This document shows, in pieces, positions 37,906 through 46,389 of a stretch of 64,000 bases of DNA. The first letter of the stretch is position 1. Every line of letters starts with the position of its first letter. The notes below the pieces were generated by a model. That model was not told the origin of the DNA. It did not search any database and worked only from the letters and a program-made list of their open reading frames with translations. The translations under genes and the position numbers were made by a program. Source of the DNA: Methylobacterium radiodurans (GTDB lineage: Bacteria; Pseudomonadota; Alphaproteobacteria; Rhizobiales; Beijerinckiaceae); contig NZ_CP029551.1 in the NCBI RefSeq assembly GCF_003173735.1, positions 1,119,001 to 1,183,000 on the forward strand. Reading direction: 5' to 3'.

Positions 37906-38165
37906 TCAGATTCCAGCATATCAGGCGTAGCCCTGGTCCTCCCAGTATCCGCCCTCGACCTCGCCGATTTCGGCGAAGCTCTCCACCACCTCGATGCGCA
38001 TCACGTACTTGGCTTGCTTGTAGCCGAGGTTGCGTTCGAGGCGCAGCCGCAGGGGAGCGCCGTTCGCCACGGGCAGGGTTTTCCCGTTCAGCTCGTAGGC
38101 GAGGATGGTCTGGGGGTGGAAGGCGTCCACCAGGTCGATGCTCTCGTAGTAGCGAACGGGGTCTT
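37906..38165 (-). pseudogene. C-terminal fragment of a molybdopterin oxidoreductase
   Basis: The minus strand gives RYYESIDLVDAFHPQTILAY, ELNGKTLPVANGAPLRLRLE and NLGYKQAKYVMRIEVVESFA, the C-terminal third of SorA/sulfite-oxidase-like molybdopterin enzymes. The 5-prime part is absent beyond about 38165. Near the end the codon for the conserved Trp in EDQGYAWYAGI is TGA (37921-37923); the following TAT GCT GGA ATC TGA still encodes YAGI and the original stop. So both truncation and a nonsense change are visible. Confidence 0.8.
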
Positions 38166-38414
38166 CCTCGCCGATGGAGGCTCCCTCGGCGCCCTGCTGG
38201 CCTCCGGAATCCCGCCTGTCCTCAGCTCCTCCGGGTTGCTAAGTCATCGCGGGGTTGGCGTTGCCGCCGGACGAAGCGTCCTCCGTCCCGTCCTCCACGA
38301 CGCCATCTTTGCTGGCAGATATGACGTTTCTAACTGACAGATGGGAGTGGCAATGAATTTCGACTTCCAATGTTATCAACGGCTTACGCGGCGCTGGACT
38401 GAAAACAATCGATC

Positions 38415-38534
38415 TTCGGAGCACCGCGCTGTTCGAGGGTGCGGTTGTAGACGAGGCGGCACATGCCCGCGAACTGCCTTAGGACGTCATCCTGCTCAGC
38501 CTCAGGCACCAGCTTTTAGCGGTAGCCGCGAACG
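38415..38534 (-). pseudogene. TnpB (IS200/IS605) N-terminal fragment
   Basis: The minus strand reads VRGYR-stop-KLVPEAEQDDVLRQFAGMCR then LVYNRTLEQR, the N-terminus of an IS605-type TnpB with the usual Phe codon replaced by TAA. Homology ends after about 37 codons. Part of the degraded element also containing the tnpA remnant. Confidence 0.75.
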
Positions 38535-38575
38535 TTGATCCTGCGAAGCTACAGTTTGGTCCCAGGAGCCGCAAC

Positions 38576-38917
38576 GTGGACATCCGCAGAAGGCGTCTTG
38601 TCGTTGCTGAGCTTCATACTCACTTGGCCTTCCTCGCGACATTCCATCGCGATGTACTGTACGAACTCTCTATTAGCGAAATTGGAACGATCTTCGTCAG
38701 GGTATATCGCGACTTCGAGGTCGATTTTGTGGAATTTTCGGGCGAGCACGATTGCGTTCAATTGCTCATGACTTATCCGCCGAAGGTGAGCCTATCGAAG
38801 CTCGTCAACAGCCTCAAGGGCGTGACGAGCCGCAACCAGCGAGCTGAAGCGACCTCTGGCCGCCCTCGCTTACCTCTCCGGCTTGAACGCCGGGGTTTCT
38901 CGCGAGAAGAACGATAA
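38576..38917 (+). pseudogene. TnpA (IS200 type) with lost HUH motif
   Basis: GTG 38576 opens DIRRRRLVVAELHTHLAFLA, then FVRVYRDFEVDFVEFSGEHD and YPPKVSLSKLVNSLKGVTSR, matching the Y1 transposase fold of IS200/IS605. The histidine-hydrophobic-histidine motif normally HVH in GEHDHVHLL is CVQ here, so metal binding and catalysis are gone. The C-terminal helix with the catalytic tyrosine is replaced by unrelated sequence. Confidence 0.75.
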
Positions 38918-39124
38918 ATCGCGGTCCCCACTGACCTATGCTTTAGCGTTACGCGCCACGTCTTCGAAGGCCGTCCCGCGCGTGACCCCTCCACCCCTAT
39001 CGGGGGGCACGGTGAGTTCGGTGAGGTCTTCTACGCGTCGAACCCGAACGGTAAGACCAGTCGCGAGTTTCGTGAACCCCGCACGGATCTACCTTAGTGA
39101 AGCACGCGCCATGCGGCGTTCGGT

Positions 39125-40336
39125 TCACTGGGGTGTGTCCGTCGGGTCCGCCGCGACGCCAGGCTGCCCTAGGCTGTCCTTCGCCACTTGCAGCTCCGCG
39201 ACCAGTTCACGCTTCAGCGCCTCGTCCGGGGAAGACGGTCTCCCACCGAGCGCCGGCAGAAGGTAGGCGCTCATCATGTAGCGCATGATCTGCAGACATT
39301 TCGCGTCGCGAAGGCCACCGTCCACGGGGAGCATGCTCGTCATCGTGACGACGGCATTGTGTTCGGGGAGCACGACGATGTTCTGCCCCTTGAATCCCAT
39401 CGTGTCGTATTCTCTTTGACCCCCGCTTTCGACGATGTTGTTGATCCACCAGTAATACCCGAAGAAGGGCGTGCTCTGGCCGCTCGTCATCTGCCTGACC
39501 CAGTCGGCCGGGACCACTTGCTGGTTCTCCCATCGGCCGTCCTGCAGCGTAAGCATCCCCAGCTTCGCCATGTCGAGCGCTCGGAGGCGCAGGCCCCAGC
39601 CCCCCGAAACGAGACCGGCCTGGTCGGCGCGGGTCCAAGCGTAGCGCTTCATACCCAGGGGACGGAATAGCTTCTCCTCGGCGTATTCCTCGATCCTTTT
39701 TCCGGCGGCGGCACTCAGCATCGCGGTCGCGATGACCGGATTGACGTCCATGTATTGGAACACCTTGCCTGGCGTCAGCGCCGGTGTTGTGCCGGCGGCG
39801 AGCTTCAGACGATCGGAGGCCTCGTAATAGATGGGATCCTTCGGAGGCTTGAAGTCGTAGCGGAGGCCGGTCGTCATGCTGAGGACGTTCCGTAGCGTGA
39901 TAGCGCCCTTGTCGGCGACAGCCTCCTTCAAATCCGGGCGCCAGGCGCCGACCACGTCCCTCACGCTGCTGTCGAGTGAGATCTTGCCCTCGTCGATGAG
40001 CTTCCCGGCGAGCACCGACGTCGCGGCCTTTGTGATCGAGTACATCTCGTAGTTGTTGTCTCGGCCGAGGCCCGCGCTGTACCGCTCGAAAACGACCCGG
40101 CCGTCCTTGACGATGACCAAGCTACGGATGTCGTACTTGTTTTCGCGAATCCATTTCGAGAGCTTCACCAGCTTGGTCGAGTCGACGCCGACCTCCTCTG
40201 GCCAGGCCGACGACAGTTCGGCCGGGTCCTCGCTCGAGGGCGGCGCCGTTGGGGCTGCCTGGGAGAGGTTCAGGGCCGCCGCTACCAGGGTGGTGGCCCC
40301 GATCACGGCGCATGACTTCTGCATCGATAGGCGCAT
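39125..40336 (-). CDS. serine hydrolase of beta-lactamase fold, exported (copy 2)
   Basis: 403 residues from ATG 40336, chosen for GAGGTGAG before it; a GTG nine bases earlier is possible. Signal peptide (SCAVIGATTLVAAALNLSQA). The catalytic S-x-x-K is in EMYSITKAATSVLAGKLIDE, the Tyr motif in GKVFQYMDVNPVIA, and GGWGLRLRALDMAKLGML and YWWINN are as in class C lactamase-like esterases and 6-aminohexanoate-dimer hydrolases. Likely a periplasmic amidase or esterase rather than an antibiotic resistance enzyme. Last gene of the amide-catabolism cluster, 70 bases after its paralogue. Confidence 0.85.
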   Translation of the reverse strand: MRLSMQKSCAVIGATTLVAAALNLSQAAPTAPPSSEDPAELSSAWPEEVGVDSTKLVKLSKWIRENKYDIRSLVIVKDGRVVFERYSAGLGRDNNYEMYSITKAATSVLAGKLIDEGKISLDSSVRDVVGAWRPDLKEAVADKGAITLRNVLSMTTGLRYDFKPPKDPIYYEASDRLKLAAGTTPALTPGKVFQYMDVNPVIATAMLSAAAGKRIEEYAEEKLFRPLGMKRYAWTRADQAGLVSGGWGLRLRALDMAKLGMLTLQDGRWENQQVVPADWVRQMTSGQSTPFFGYYWWINNIVESGGQREYDTMGFKGQNIVVLPEHNAVVTMTSMLPVDGGLRDAKCLQIMRYMMSAYLLPALGGRPSSPDEALKRELVAELQVAKDSLGQPGVAADPTDTPQ

Positions 40337-40406
40337 GTTTCTCACCTCGATCGCGAGCTGTTGGATAGATGGGGGGGGAGACTTCTCGCTTCGGCCCGGC
40401 CTAGCC

Positions 40407-41609
40407 TTACCGCTCCGGGCCGTCGTTGAAGGCCAGGCCTGTGCCCGGCTCTCCCCGCGTTTGCGCCGCCAACTCCAACTCTCGTTTCAGCGCCTTGCGT
40501 CGCGCCTCGTCGAATGCCGGCTTCGGTACGGCATGCATGGCCGGCAAGACGAAGTCGTTGACCATGCGACGATAGAGATTGAGGTAGGTCGCGGTGCGTA
40601 GTCCGCCGTCCGTCGGCAAGATGCCGGTCATCACGACCACGGCGTTCTGTTTCGGCAGGACGGTGATGAATTGCCCCTTGAAGCCCATTGCCCCGAACTC
40701 CGGCTCGGACTCCACGACATGGTTGATCCACGTGTAGAGGCCGTAGTCCATCGCGGTCTCGGAGGCCGCCGTCATCTGCCGGATCCAGGCCTTCGACACG
40801 ATGCGGCGACCTTCCCACTCGCCGTCCTGAAGCATCAGCATGCCGATCTTCGCCATGTCGATCGCGCGTAACCGCAGGCCCCATCCTCCCGAGACCGATC
40901 CCGTGCCGTCGCGTCCGGTCCAACGCGCGTTCCGCATGCCGAGAGGCCGAAACAGGCGAGCCTCGGCGAACTCGTGCTCGGGTTCGCCCGAGGCCGCCTG
41001 GATCGCTATCCCGACGAGAACCGGATTGGCGTCGGTGTACTCGAACTCGGTGGCTGGCGGGATCCGGGGTTTCGCGGAGAGCGCGACGCTGACCCGGTCC
41101 GGCGCTTGAAAGTAGAGCGGGTCGGAACCCTCGACCTGTCGGTAGAGGAGGCCGCTCGACATCGACATCAGGTGGCGCAGTCGGATGCCCGCTTTGTCTC
41201 GCGCGGCCGCCCCGAACTCGGGCCGCTGCTTGAGGATCCAAGGTGCCACCTCGTCTTCGATCCCGATCTTTCCTTGGTCGGCGAGGATGCCGACGTTGAG
41301 CGCAGTGACCGTCTTCGTGACCGAATACAGCTCGTAGTTGTAATCTCGATCCAGGCCGTGACTGTAGCGCTCGAAGATCAGCTTGCCGTCCTTGATCACC
41401 AGCAGACTACGCACGTCGAGACGGTCCTTGCGGATCCACTCGGACATGCGCACCAGCGCGGTGGAGTCGACCCCGACATCCTCCGGAGAGGCGATGCCGA
41501 TGCCGGGCTCGGGAGAGGACTCCGCAGCCGACCCGTTGGTCGCCGGGCCGGCGACCAAGGCCAGGGAGAGTGCGAAGCAGAGATATCTGGACCGTATGGA
41601 TCGGGACAT
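40407..41609 (-). CDS. serine hydrolase of beta-lactamase fold, exported (copy 1)
   Basis: 400 residues from ATG 41609. Signal peptide (RYLCFALSLALVAGPATNGS, site near GSA-AE). S-x-x-K in ELYSVTKTVTALNVGILADQ, Tyr motif in TEFEYTDANPVLVGIAIQAA, GGWGLRLRAIDMAKIGMLML. It parallels its downstream neighbour along the whole length (EDVGVDSTALVRMSEWIRKD vs EEVGVDSTKLVKLSKWIREN), so the pair arose by tandem duplication. Probable role: hydrolysis of an amide or ester substrate in the periplasm before import by the cluster transporter. Confidence 0.85.
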   Translation of the reverse strand: MSRSIRSRYLCFALSLALVAGPATNGSAAESSPEPGIGIASPEDVGVDSTALVRMSEWIRKDRLDVRSLLVIKDGKLIFERYSHGLDRDYNYELYSVTKTVTALNVGILADQGKIGIEDEVAPWILKQRPEFGAAARDKAGIRLRHLMSMSSGLLYRQVEGSDPLYFQAPDRVSVALSAKPRIPPATEFEYTDANPVLVGIAIQAASGEPEHEFAEARLFRPLGMRNARWTGRDGTGSVSGGWGLRLRAIDMAKIGMLMLQDGEWEGRRIVSKAWIRQMTAASETAMDYGLYTWINHVVESEPEFGAMGFKGQFITVLPKQNAVVVMTGILPTDGGLRTATYLNLYRRMVNDFVLPAMHAVPKPAFDEARRKALKRELELAAQTRGEPGTGLAFNDGPER

Positions 41610-41748
41610 GGCGCTCCCCGTCTTGGGCATTGCTGGAGACGTGACGTTTCAGATGACCGAGCATCCGGCGATCCGCGCGACGCGCGAGTGACGAGCTGGA
41701 AGCGCGGCCGTAGCGAACCCGCGTCACGCGCGGGCCGGCGCGTGGTGA

Positions 41749-43149
41749 TCAGTTCGGCGCTACCGCCCGGGCGACGTGCGCGCCATGTCCCTTTCGCCCG
41801 ACGAGTTGCCCGTCGCGCACCACGAAGTGCCCCCGCACGAGAGTCGAGACAGGCCAGGCGGAAACCTCGATCCCCTCGTAGGGCGTGTAGTCGCAGGCGT
41901 CGTGGAGGAGGTCGTGGGTGATCCTCGTCGGCCGGTCCGTGTCCCAGATCGCGATGTCCGCGTCGCAGCCCACGGCGATGGTGCCCTTGCGCGGGTACAG
42001 GCCGTAGATTTTGGCGTGGTTCGTGGCCGTCAGTGCGACGAAACGATTGAGGTCGATCCGCCCCTTGGCGACCCCCTCCGAGAATAGGATCGGCAGGCGG
42101 GCGGCGATGCCCGGTATGCCATTGGGGACCCAGCGGAAGCTTGATCGCCCGCGGGGCGCGAGCTTCCCGGCCGGGTCGTCGTAGCGGAACGGGCAGTGAT
42201 CGGACGAGAACACGTCGAACACGCCGGTCCGCAGTCCCTCCCAGCAGGCCTCCTGACTCGCGAGGTCCCGGGGCGGAGGCGAGCAGACGGCTTTCGCGCC
42301 CTCCATGCCGATGCCCTCGAGATCCGCCTCCGTGAGGACGAGGTATTGCGGACAGGTCTCGGCGTGGACCGGCAGGCCCCGGCTTCGGGCGCGGCGGATC
42401 TCCTCCATCGCCGGACGGTTCGAGACGTGGACGATCATGATCCGCCCGTCGACGATCTCGGACAGGGCGATCGCGCGGTGCGTAGCCTCCCGCTCGACGG
42501 GAATGGGACGCGACGTCGCGTGAAAGCGTGGCGCGGTGTGCCCGAGCCGCTCGAGCCGGTCCGTCAGGAAGCGGATGGCGTCGTCGTTCTCGGCGTGGAT
42601 CATCACGATGGCACCGGTCTCGCGACCGACCTGCATCACTTCCAGCATCTGCCGGTCGCTCAGCGCCAAGCCGTCGTAGGTCATGAACACCTTGAAGGAG
42701 GTGTAGCCGTCGGCGACGAGGGCGGGAAGTTCCTGGCCGAGCACAGCCTCGGTCGGATCCGTGACGATGAGGTGGAACGCCGTGTCGACGTAGCACTGGC
42801 CCGCGGCCTTCCCGTGATACGCCTCGAGTGCCGCGCGCAGGCTTTCGCCCCGGCGCTGCAGGCAGAAAGGCAGCACGGTGCCGTTGCCGCCGAAGGCCGC
42901 CGAGCGGGTACCGCTCTCGAAATCGTCGGCCATGACCTGCCCGGGGGCGCCGGGCTGGGCGAGGTGAACGTGGCTATCGATGCCTGCGGGCAAGACGAGA
43001 CGTCCGCGAGCGTCGACGATCTCATCCGCAGTGCCGAGGTCGTCACCGAGGGCGGCGATCCGGCCGTCGCGGATCGCGACGTCGCAATCGAAAGTGTCGG
43101 CCGCCGTCGCGACACGCCCACCTCGGATGATTAGATCGAATTTGGCCAT
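41749..43149 (-). CDS. hydantoinase/dihydropyrimidinase-type amidohydrolase
   Basis: 466 residues from ATG 43149, preceded by AGGAGGTG. Amidohydrolase superfamily: metal site GIDSHVHLAQPG near residue 60, the bridging lysine in DGYTSFKVFMTYDG, His ligands in IHAENDD and RIMIVHVSN, and the Asp in FSSDHCPFR. It hydrolyses cyclic amides such as hydantoins or dihydropyrimidines with two divalent metals in the cytosol. Fits with racemase-type enzymes upstream. Exact ring substrate unknown; allantoinase-like activity is an alternative. Confidence 0.9.
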   Translation of the reverse strand: MAKFDLIIRGGRVATAADTFDCDVAIRDGRIAALGDDLGTADEIVDARGRLVLPAGIDSHVHLAQPGAPGQVMADDFESGTRSAAFGGNGTVLPFCLQRRGESLRAALEAYHGKAAGQCYVDTAFHLIVTDPTEAVLGQELPALVADGYTSFKVFMTYDGLALSDRQMLEVMQVGRETGAIVMIHAENDDAIRFLTDRLERLGHTAPRFHATSRPIPVEREATHRAIALSEIVDGRIMIVHVSNRPAMEEIRRARSRGLPVHAETCPQYLVLTEADLEGIGMEGAKAVCSPPPRDLASQEACWEGLRTGVFDVFSSDHCPFRYDDPAGKLAPRGRSSFRWVPNGIPGIAARLPILFSEGVAKGRIDLNRFVALTATNHAKIYGLYPRKGTIAVGCDADIAIWDTDRPTRITHDLLHDACDYTPYEGIEVSAWPVSTLVRGHFVVRDGQLVGRKGHGAHVARAVAPN

Positions 43150-43196
43150 CGTGCACCTCCTGTCCCTTCGGCCATGGGGCCGGGGCCGAGCTTCGC

Positions 43197-43943
43197 TCAG
43201 TCCCGATGCTGGATCCGTCGCGCGAGCGCGTCGGGCAGCCCTGTCGCGGTCTTCGCGGCCGGGCGCCGGAAAGTGCCGGCCGTGGCCTTGCGCGGCGATA
43301 GGGCGACGAGTGCCTCGGCCTGCTTCACCGCGGCCGCGACCGGATCGACGATTGGGACCGGCACCCGATCGGCGACGCGGCCCGCGAGGCCGGCGAGAGG
43401 CGCGCCTCCCAAGATGATCACGTCCGCCTCGTCCTCCTCGACGGCGCGAAGGGCGAGATCGACCAGCAGACCTTCCTTCTCGCCCTGAACCGTCGACAAC
43501 GTCCGGAAGGAGCCGTCGAGAGTGCGTACTCCGGCGCAGCGTCCCGCAAGTCCGTTCACCGCCACGCAGTCCTCGTACCAAGGCCCGAGGGCATCGGCGA
43601 AGGTGACGATCGCGAAGCGCCGCCCCAACATGCATGCGGTGAGCATGGCCGCTTCGGCCAGGCCGATGACGGGGATGTCGAACAGCTCTCTCGCACCGTG
43701 CAGGCCAGGGTCGCCGAAGGCCGCGACGATCGCCGCGTCGACCTCGGCGTGCCGCTCGGCCAACATCTCCAGGACGATGGCACCGCCGATCTGGGCCTCG
43801 GCTCGCGTGGCGATGTAGGGCACGCCGTACGCCGCGGTTGCCGGTACGAGGGTGGTTCCAGCGCCGGCGACGGCGCGGCCCGCCGCGATCAGGAGGTCCG
43901 TGACGTCCGTACTGGTGTTGGGATTGAGAACGAGAACGTTCAT
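43197..43943 (-). CDS. Asp/Glu/hydantoin racemase family protein without the usual cysteines
   Basis: 248 residues. N-terminus MNVLVLNPNTSTDVTDLLIA and the block PVIGLAEAAMLTACMLGRRF place it in the hydantoin racemase family. The two positions that normally carry the catalytic cysteines are Ala (VAAFGDPGL, usually CFGDPGL) and Gly (IILGGAPLAGLA, usually LGCAGMA). Cys-Cys racemisation is therefore unlikely; it may be a decarboxylase, isomerase or ligand-binding variant. Cotranscribed between the amidohydrolase and the maleate-isomerase-like gene. Confidence 0.85.
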   Translation of the reverse strand: MNVLVLNPNTSTDVTDLLIAAGRAVAGAGTTLVPATAAYGVPYIATRAEAQIGGAIVLEMLAERHAEVDAAIVAAFGDPGLHGARELFDIPVIGLAEAAMLTACMLGRRFAIVTFADALGPWYEDCVAVNGLAGRCAGVRTLDGSFRTLSTVQGEKEGLLVDLALRAVEEDEADVIILGGAPLAGLAGRVADRVPVPIVDPVAAAVKQAEALVALSPRKATAGTFRRPAAKTATGLPDALARRIQHRD

Positions 43944-43954
43944 CCGGGATTCCT

Positions 43955-44740
43955 TCAGATCGGCGTACGGACCGGTTGAGAGTCGTTCTCCGCCGGCAAC
44001 GCGAAGACGCGGCCGAGGTCGCGCCAGCGGGTCGGATCGAGACCGGTCGTCGCGAGGCACTTCCACAGCGTGACGGCGACGGAGTCGTAGACTGGAAGGT
44101 CGAGCTCCGCTTCCAGGGTGGCCGCGGCAAGGGCGCCGCGCATATTCGTGCACACGATCGCCACCGCGTCGCATCCCTCGGTCGCGACCTCACGGACCAG
44201 AGACGCGACGGTGTTCTCGCTGACCTCGGCGAAGGAGAAGTTGTCCTGTCGGCCGAGGTGGCGTTCCGCCGGGCAAGCGAACCCGGCGGCCGCCCAATTG
44301 GCTCGGATGCGGGCTTGGACATCGGGCAGATACGGCGTCACGAGGCCGATGCGCGTCGCACCTGTCCGTTGGAAGATCTCCCTGTAGGCGAGCACGGTCG
44401 TGCACGCGGGGATGCCGGTCGCGGCGGTAATACGTTCGCACAGTCGCTCGTCGCGCTCGAACCCGAGCCAGCCCGCCGAGGTCCCGTTCCACGCGATGAC
44501 GTCGACCTTCGCGTCGGCCAGGAGCTCGGCGGCACGCAACATGTCGCCGTCGTCGAATTGCCCGAGGGCGGCCTCCGAGAGTGCGATTTCCGTCACGCGG
44601 AAGCGGGAGACGTGCATGGAGACGTCGCTCGCTCCGGCCGGCGCGCCCGCGAGCAGTGCGGCCGTCGTCGGCTCCAGGACCGTATTGGAAGACGGCGTCA
44701 GCATCCCGAGACGCACGGTGGGGGACGTGGCGGTGTTCAT
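43955..44740 (-). CDS. maleate isomerase / arylmalonate decarboxylase-like enzyme
   Basis: 261 residues. Starts VRLGMLTPSSNTVLEPTTAA, a signature of this branch of the Asp/Glu racemase superfamily. The first active-site position reads WNGTSAGW with no Cys, while the second Cys is kept in AIVCTNMRGA. One-cysteine members include arylmalonate decarboxylase; two-cysteine members are maleate isomerases. The enzyme probably acts on a dicarboxylate or malonate-type product of ring opening. Stop lies 12 bases before the next gene. Confidence 0.85.
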   Translation of the reverse strand: MNTATSPTVRLGMLTPSSNTVLEPTTAALLAGAPAGASDVSMHVSRFRVTEIALSEAALGQFDDGDMLRAAELLADAKVDVIAWNGTSAGWLGFERDERLCERITAATGIPACTTVLAYREIFQRTGATRIGLVTPYLPDVQARIRANWAAAGFACPAERHLGRQDNFSFAEVSENTVASLVREVATEGCDAVAIVCTNMRGALAAATLEAELDLPVYDSVAVTLWKCLATTGLDPTRWRDLGRVFALPAENDSQPVRTPI

Positions 44741-44774
44741 CGCGTGGATCTCCTGTCCTCGTTCGAGGGGCGGG

Positions 44775-46070
44775 TCAGACGGGGAGCCTGCCGCGGTAGT
44801 CGATCAGGGTGGAGCAGATCAGAAGGGCGACGCCGGCCCCGGCGAAGAACATCAGGGCCAGGAAGTACGACCCCGTCGCCTGCACGACGAACCCGACGAT
44901 GACGGGGACGGTGATGCCAGCGACGTTGCCGCCGAGGTTCATGCAGCCGCCGAGCAAGCCGGCCCGGGCCCGGCCACCGAGGATCGGCGGGATCGCCCAG
45001 TACATCCCGCACCAGCGTAGGAAGAACAGGGTCGCGGAGAGGAGGACGACGACGGTGAGCGGATCCTCGACGTAGGCCACGGAGAAGATCGCGACGGTCG
45101 CGAGGATGGCGGCGATCGCGAACATGGTGCGGAAGACGAGATTCGGTCGCCCGCCGCGGGCGAGCCATCCATCGCAGATGAAGCCGCCGACGATCTCACC
45201 CACGAAACCGCTGAAGAAGATGATGAAGGAGGCGCCGCCCAAGGTCTTGATGTCGAAGCCGTGAACCTTGAACAGGTAGGTCGGCATCCAGGTCAGCAGG
45301 CCGTAGAAGACGGCGTTGAAGCACATCCAGCCAAGGCACATGCACCACATGGACCGGAAGCGGAAGTAGGCGTGCCAGGAGGCCTGACCTGCTTGCGCCC
45401 CCTCTGCATCCTCGAGGGCGTGCGCGTCCTCGATGAAGCGGGCCTCCGCCTCGTTGACGCCGGGATGCTCGCGCGGCGTGTTCCGGATGTACCACCAGGC
45501 CCCGATGCCACACAGCACCGTGCCGATGCCGGCGGCGGCGAAGGCCATGCGCCAGGAATCGAAGGCGCCGATCAGCCATGCGATGACGATCGAGCCCAGG
45601 GCTGCGCCGAGGGGGGCTCCGCCATCGAGCAGTGCCGCGCCGCGCGCCCGTTCGTGGCGCGTCATCCAGATGGCGTTGAGCTTGCCGCCGGCCGGGTAGA
45701 TCGGCGCTTCCGATGCGCCGAGGCCGAGGCGAGTCAGAAGCAGGCCGAACCAGCTCGTGGACAGGGCCGCGATGCCCTGGAAGAAACCCCAACCGATCGT
45801 CGCCAAGCCGATCACGAGGCGTGGCTTGAAGCGGTCTGCGAGGAGGCCTCCCGGGACCTGCATCAGAGCGTAGGTCCAGAAGAACGAGCTGAGCAGCAAG
45901 CCCTGCATGCCGGGATCGAGGTCGAACTCCTTGGCAATCAGCGGCATCGCGACGGAGAGCGAGGCGCGATCGATATAGTTGATGGAGATCAACCCCAGCA
46001 TCAGCAGGAAAAGCTTCCAGCGGACGGTCGAGCGTCCTTCTCTGACGGCCGCGACGGCGGTGGTGCTCAT
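44775..46070 (-). CDS. MFS transporter, anion:cation symporter (ACS) type
   Basis: 431 residues from ATG 46070 with GGAGGAT upstream. Twelve hydrophobic helices; ACS-type motif in LISINYIDRASLSVAMPLIA and QVPGGLLADRFKPRLVIG, and RLGLGASEAPIYPAGGKLNA. These proteins import organic anions such as sugar acids, phthalate or hydroxyaromatics with protons. First gene of the catabolic operon and divergent from the GntR regulator, so it is probably the substrate importer. Confidence 0.92.
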   Translation of the reverse strand: MSTTAVAAVREGRSTVRWKLFLLMLGLISINYIDRASLSVAMPLIAKEFDLDPGMQGLLLSSFFWTYALMQVPGGLLADRFKPRLVIGLATIGWGFFQGIAALSTSWFGLLLTRLGLGASEAPIYPAGGKLNAIWMTRHERARGAALLDGGAPLGAALGSIVIAWLIGAFDSWRMAFAAAGIGTVLCGIGAWWYIRNTPREHPGVNEAEARFIEDAHALEDAEGAQAGQASWHAYFRFRSMWCMCLGWMCFNAVFYGLLTWMPTYLFKVHGFDIKTLGGASFIIFFSGFVGEIVGGFICDGWLARGGRPNLVFRTMFAIAAILATVAIFSVAYVEDPLTVVVLLSATLFFLRWCGMYWAIPPILGGRARAGLLGGCMNLGGNVAGITVPVIVGFVVQATGSYFLALMFFAGAGVALLICSTLIDYRGRLPV

Positions 46071-46389
46071 GTGCGCATCCTCCATGTCTGCGGGGGCACC
46101 GGACGCGATGCCCCATGATGGTCGCCGCCCGCACGGATGCATGCCCGCGCGATCGGGATCGGTGCCCGGCGCGGATGTGCCAATGTGCTGTTCTCGGGGC
46201 GGGCGGCTTGCTGTTCTGGCCGCGATCGCATCAGGTTAGCCGTTGCCCTCGGATTGGCAAGACATATTCTGCGTGCTGCATGCAATTAAATGAAAAATCC
46301 TGCCGACCCTGGCTTCCGCCCACGGCGCGGCATCGCGTCGGCACCGGGGGGGCGGCTCCCGGTCTTGGAACCGCGTCCGGACAGCTGCG
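46071..46389. promoter_or_regulatory. divergent control region of the catabolic cluster
   Basis: About 320 bases between the MFS and GntR-type genes, so it must hold both promoters. The 46250-46290 part is AT-richer with a TGCATGCA palindrome. A clear GntR operator could not be assigned; GCCAAT (about 46178) and ATTGGC (about 46253) form a spaced inverted pair. Confidence 0.5.

Larger units (their letters stand above)
38415..38920 (+). mobile_element. degraded IS200/IS605-family element
   Basis: Divergent remnants of tnpB (minus, 38415-38534) and tnpA (plus, from 38576), followed by a terminal-type hairpin CCGGC-TTGAAC-GCCGG (38879-38894) and GGGTTTCTCGCGAGA. Both genes are truncated, so the element cannot move. 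A second remnant with a similar end motif is at 60957-61095. Confidence 0.7.

Noticed and set aside
40342..41241. Minus-strand frame overlapping the hydrolase copy 1
   Set aside because: Arg-rich out-of-frame shadow of the hydrolase gene.
43150..44322. Extension of the hydantoinase frame to 857 codons
   Set aside because: The upstream part is basic filler overlapping the two racemase-family genes in another frame; the real start is ATG 43149 with a strong ribosome site.
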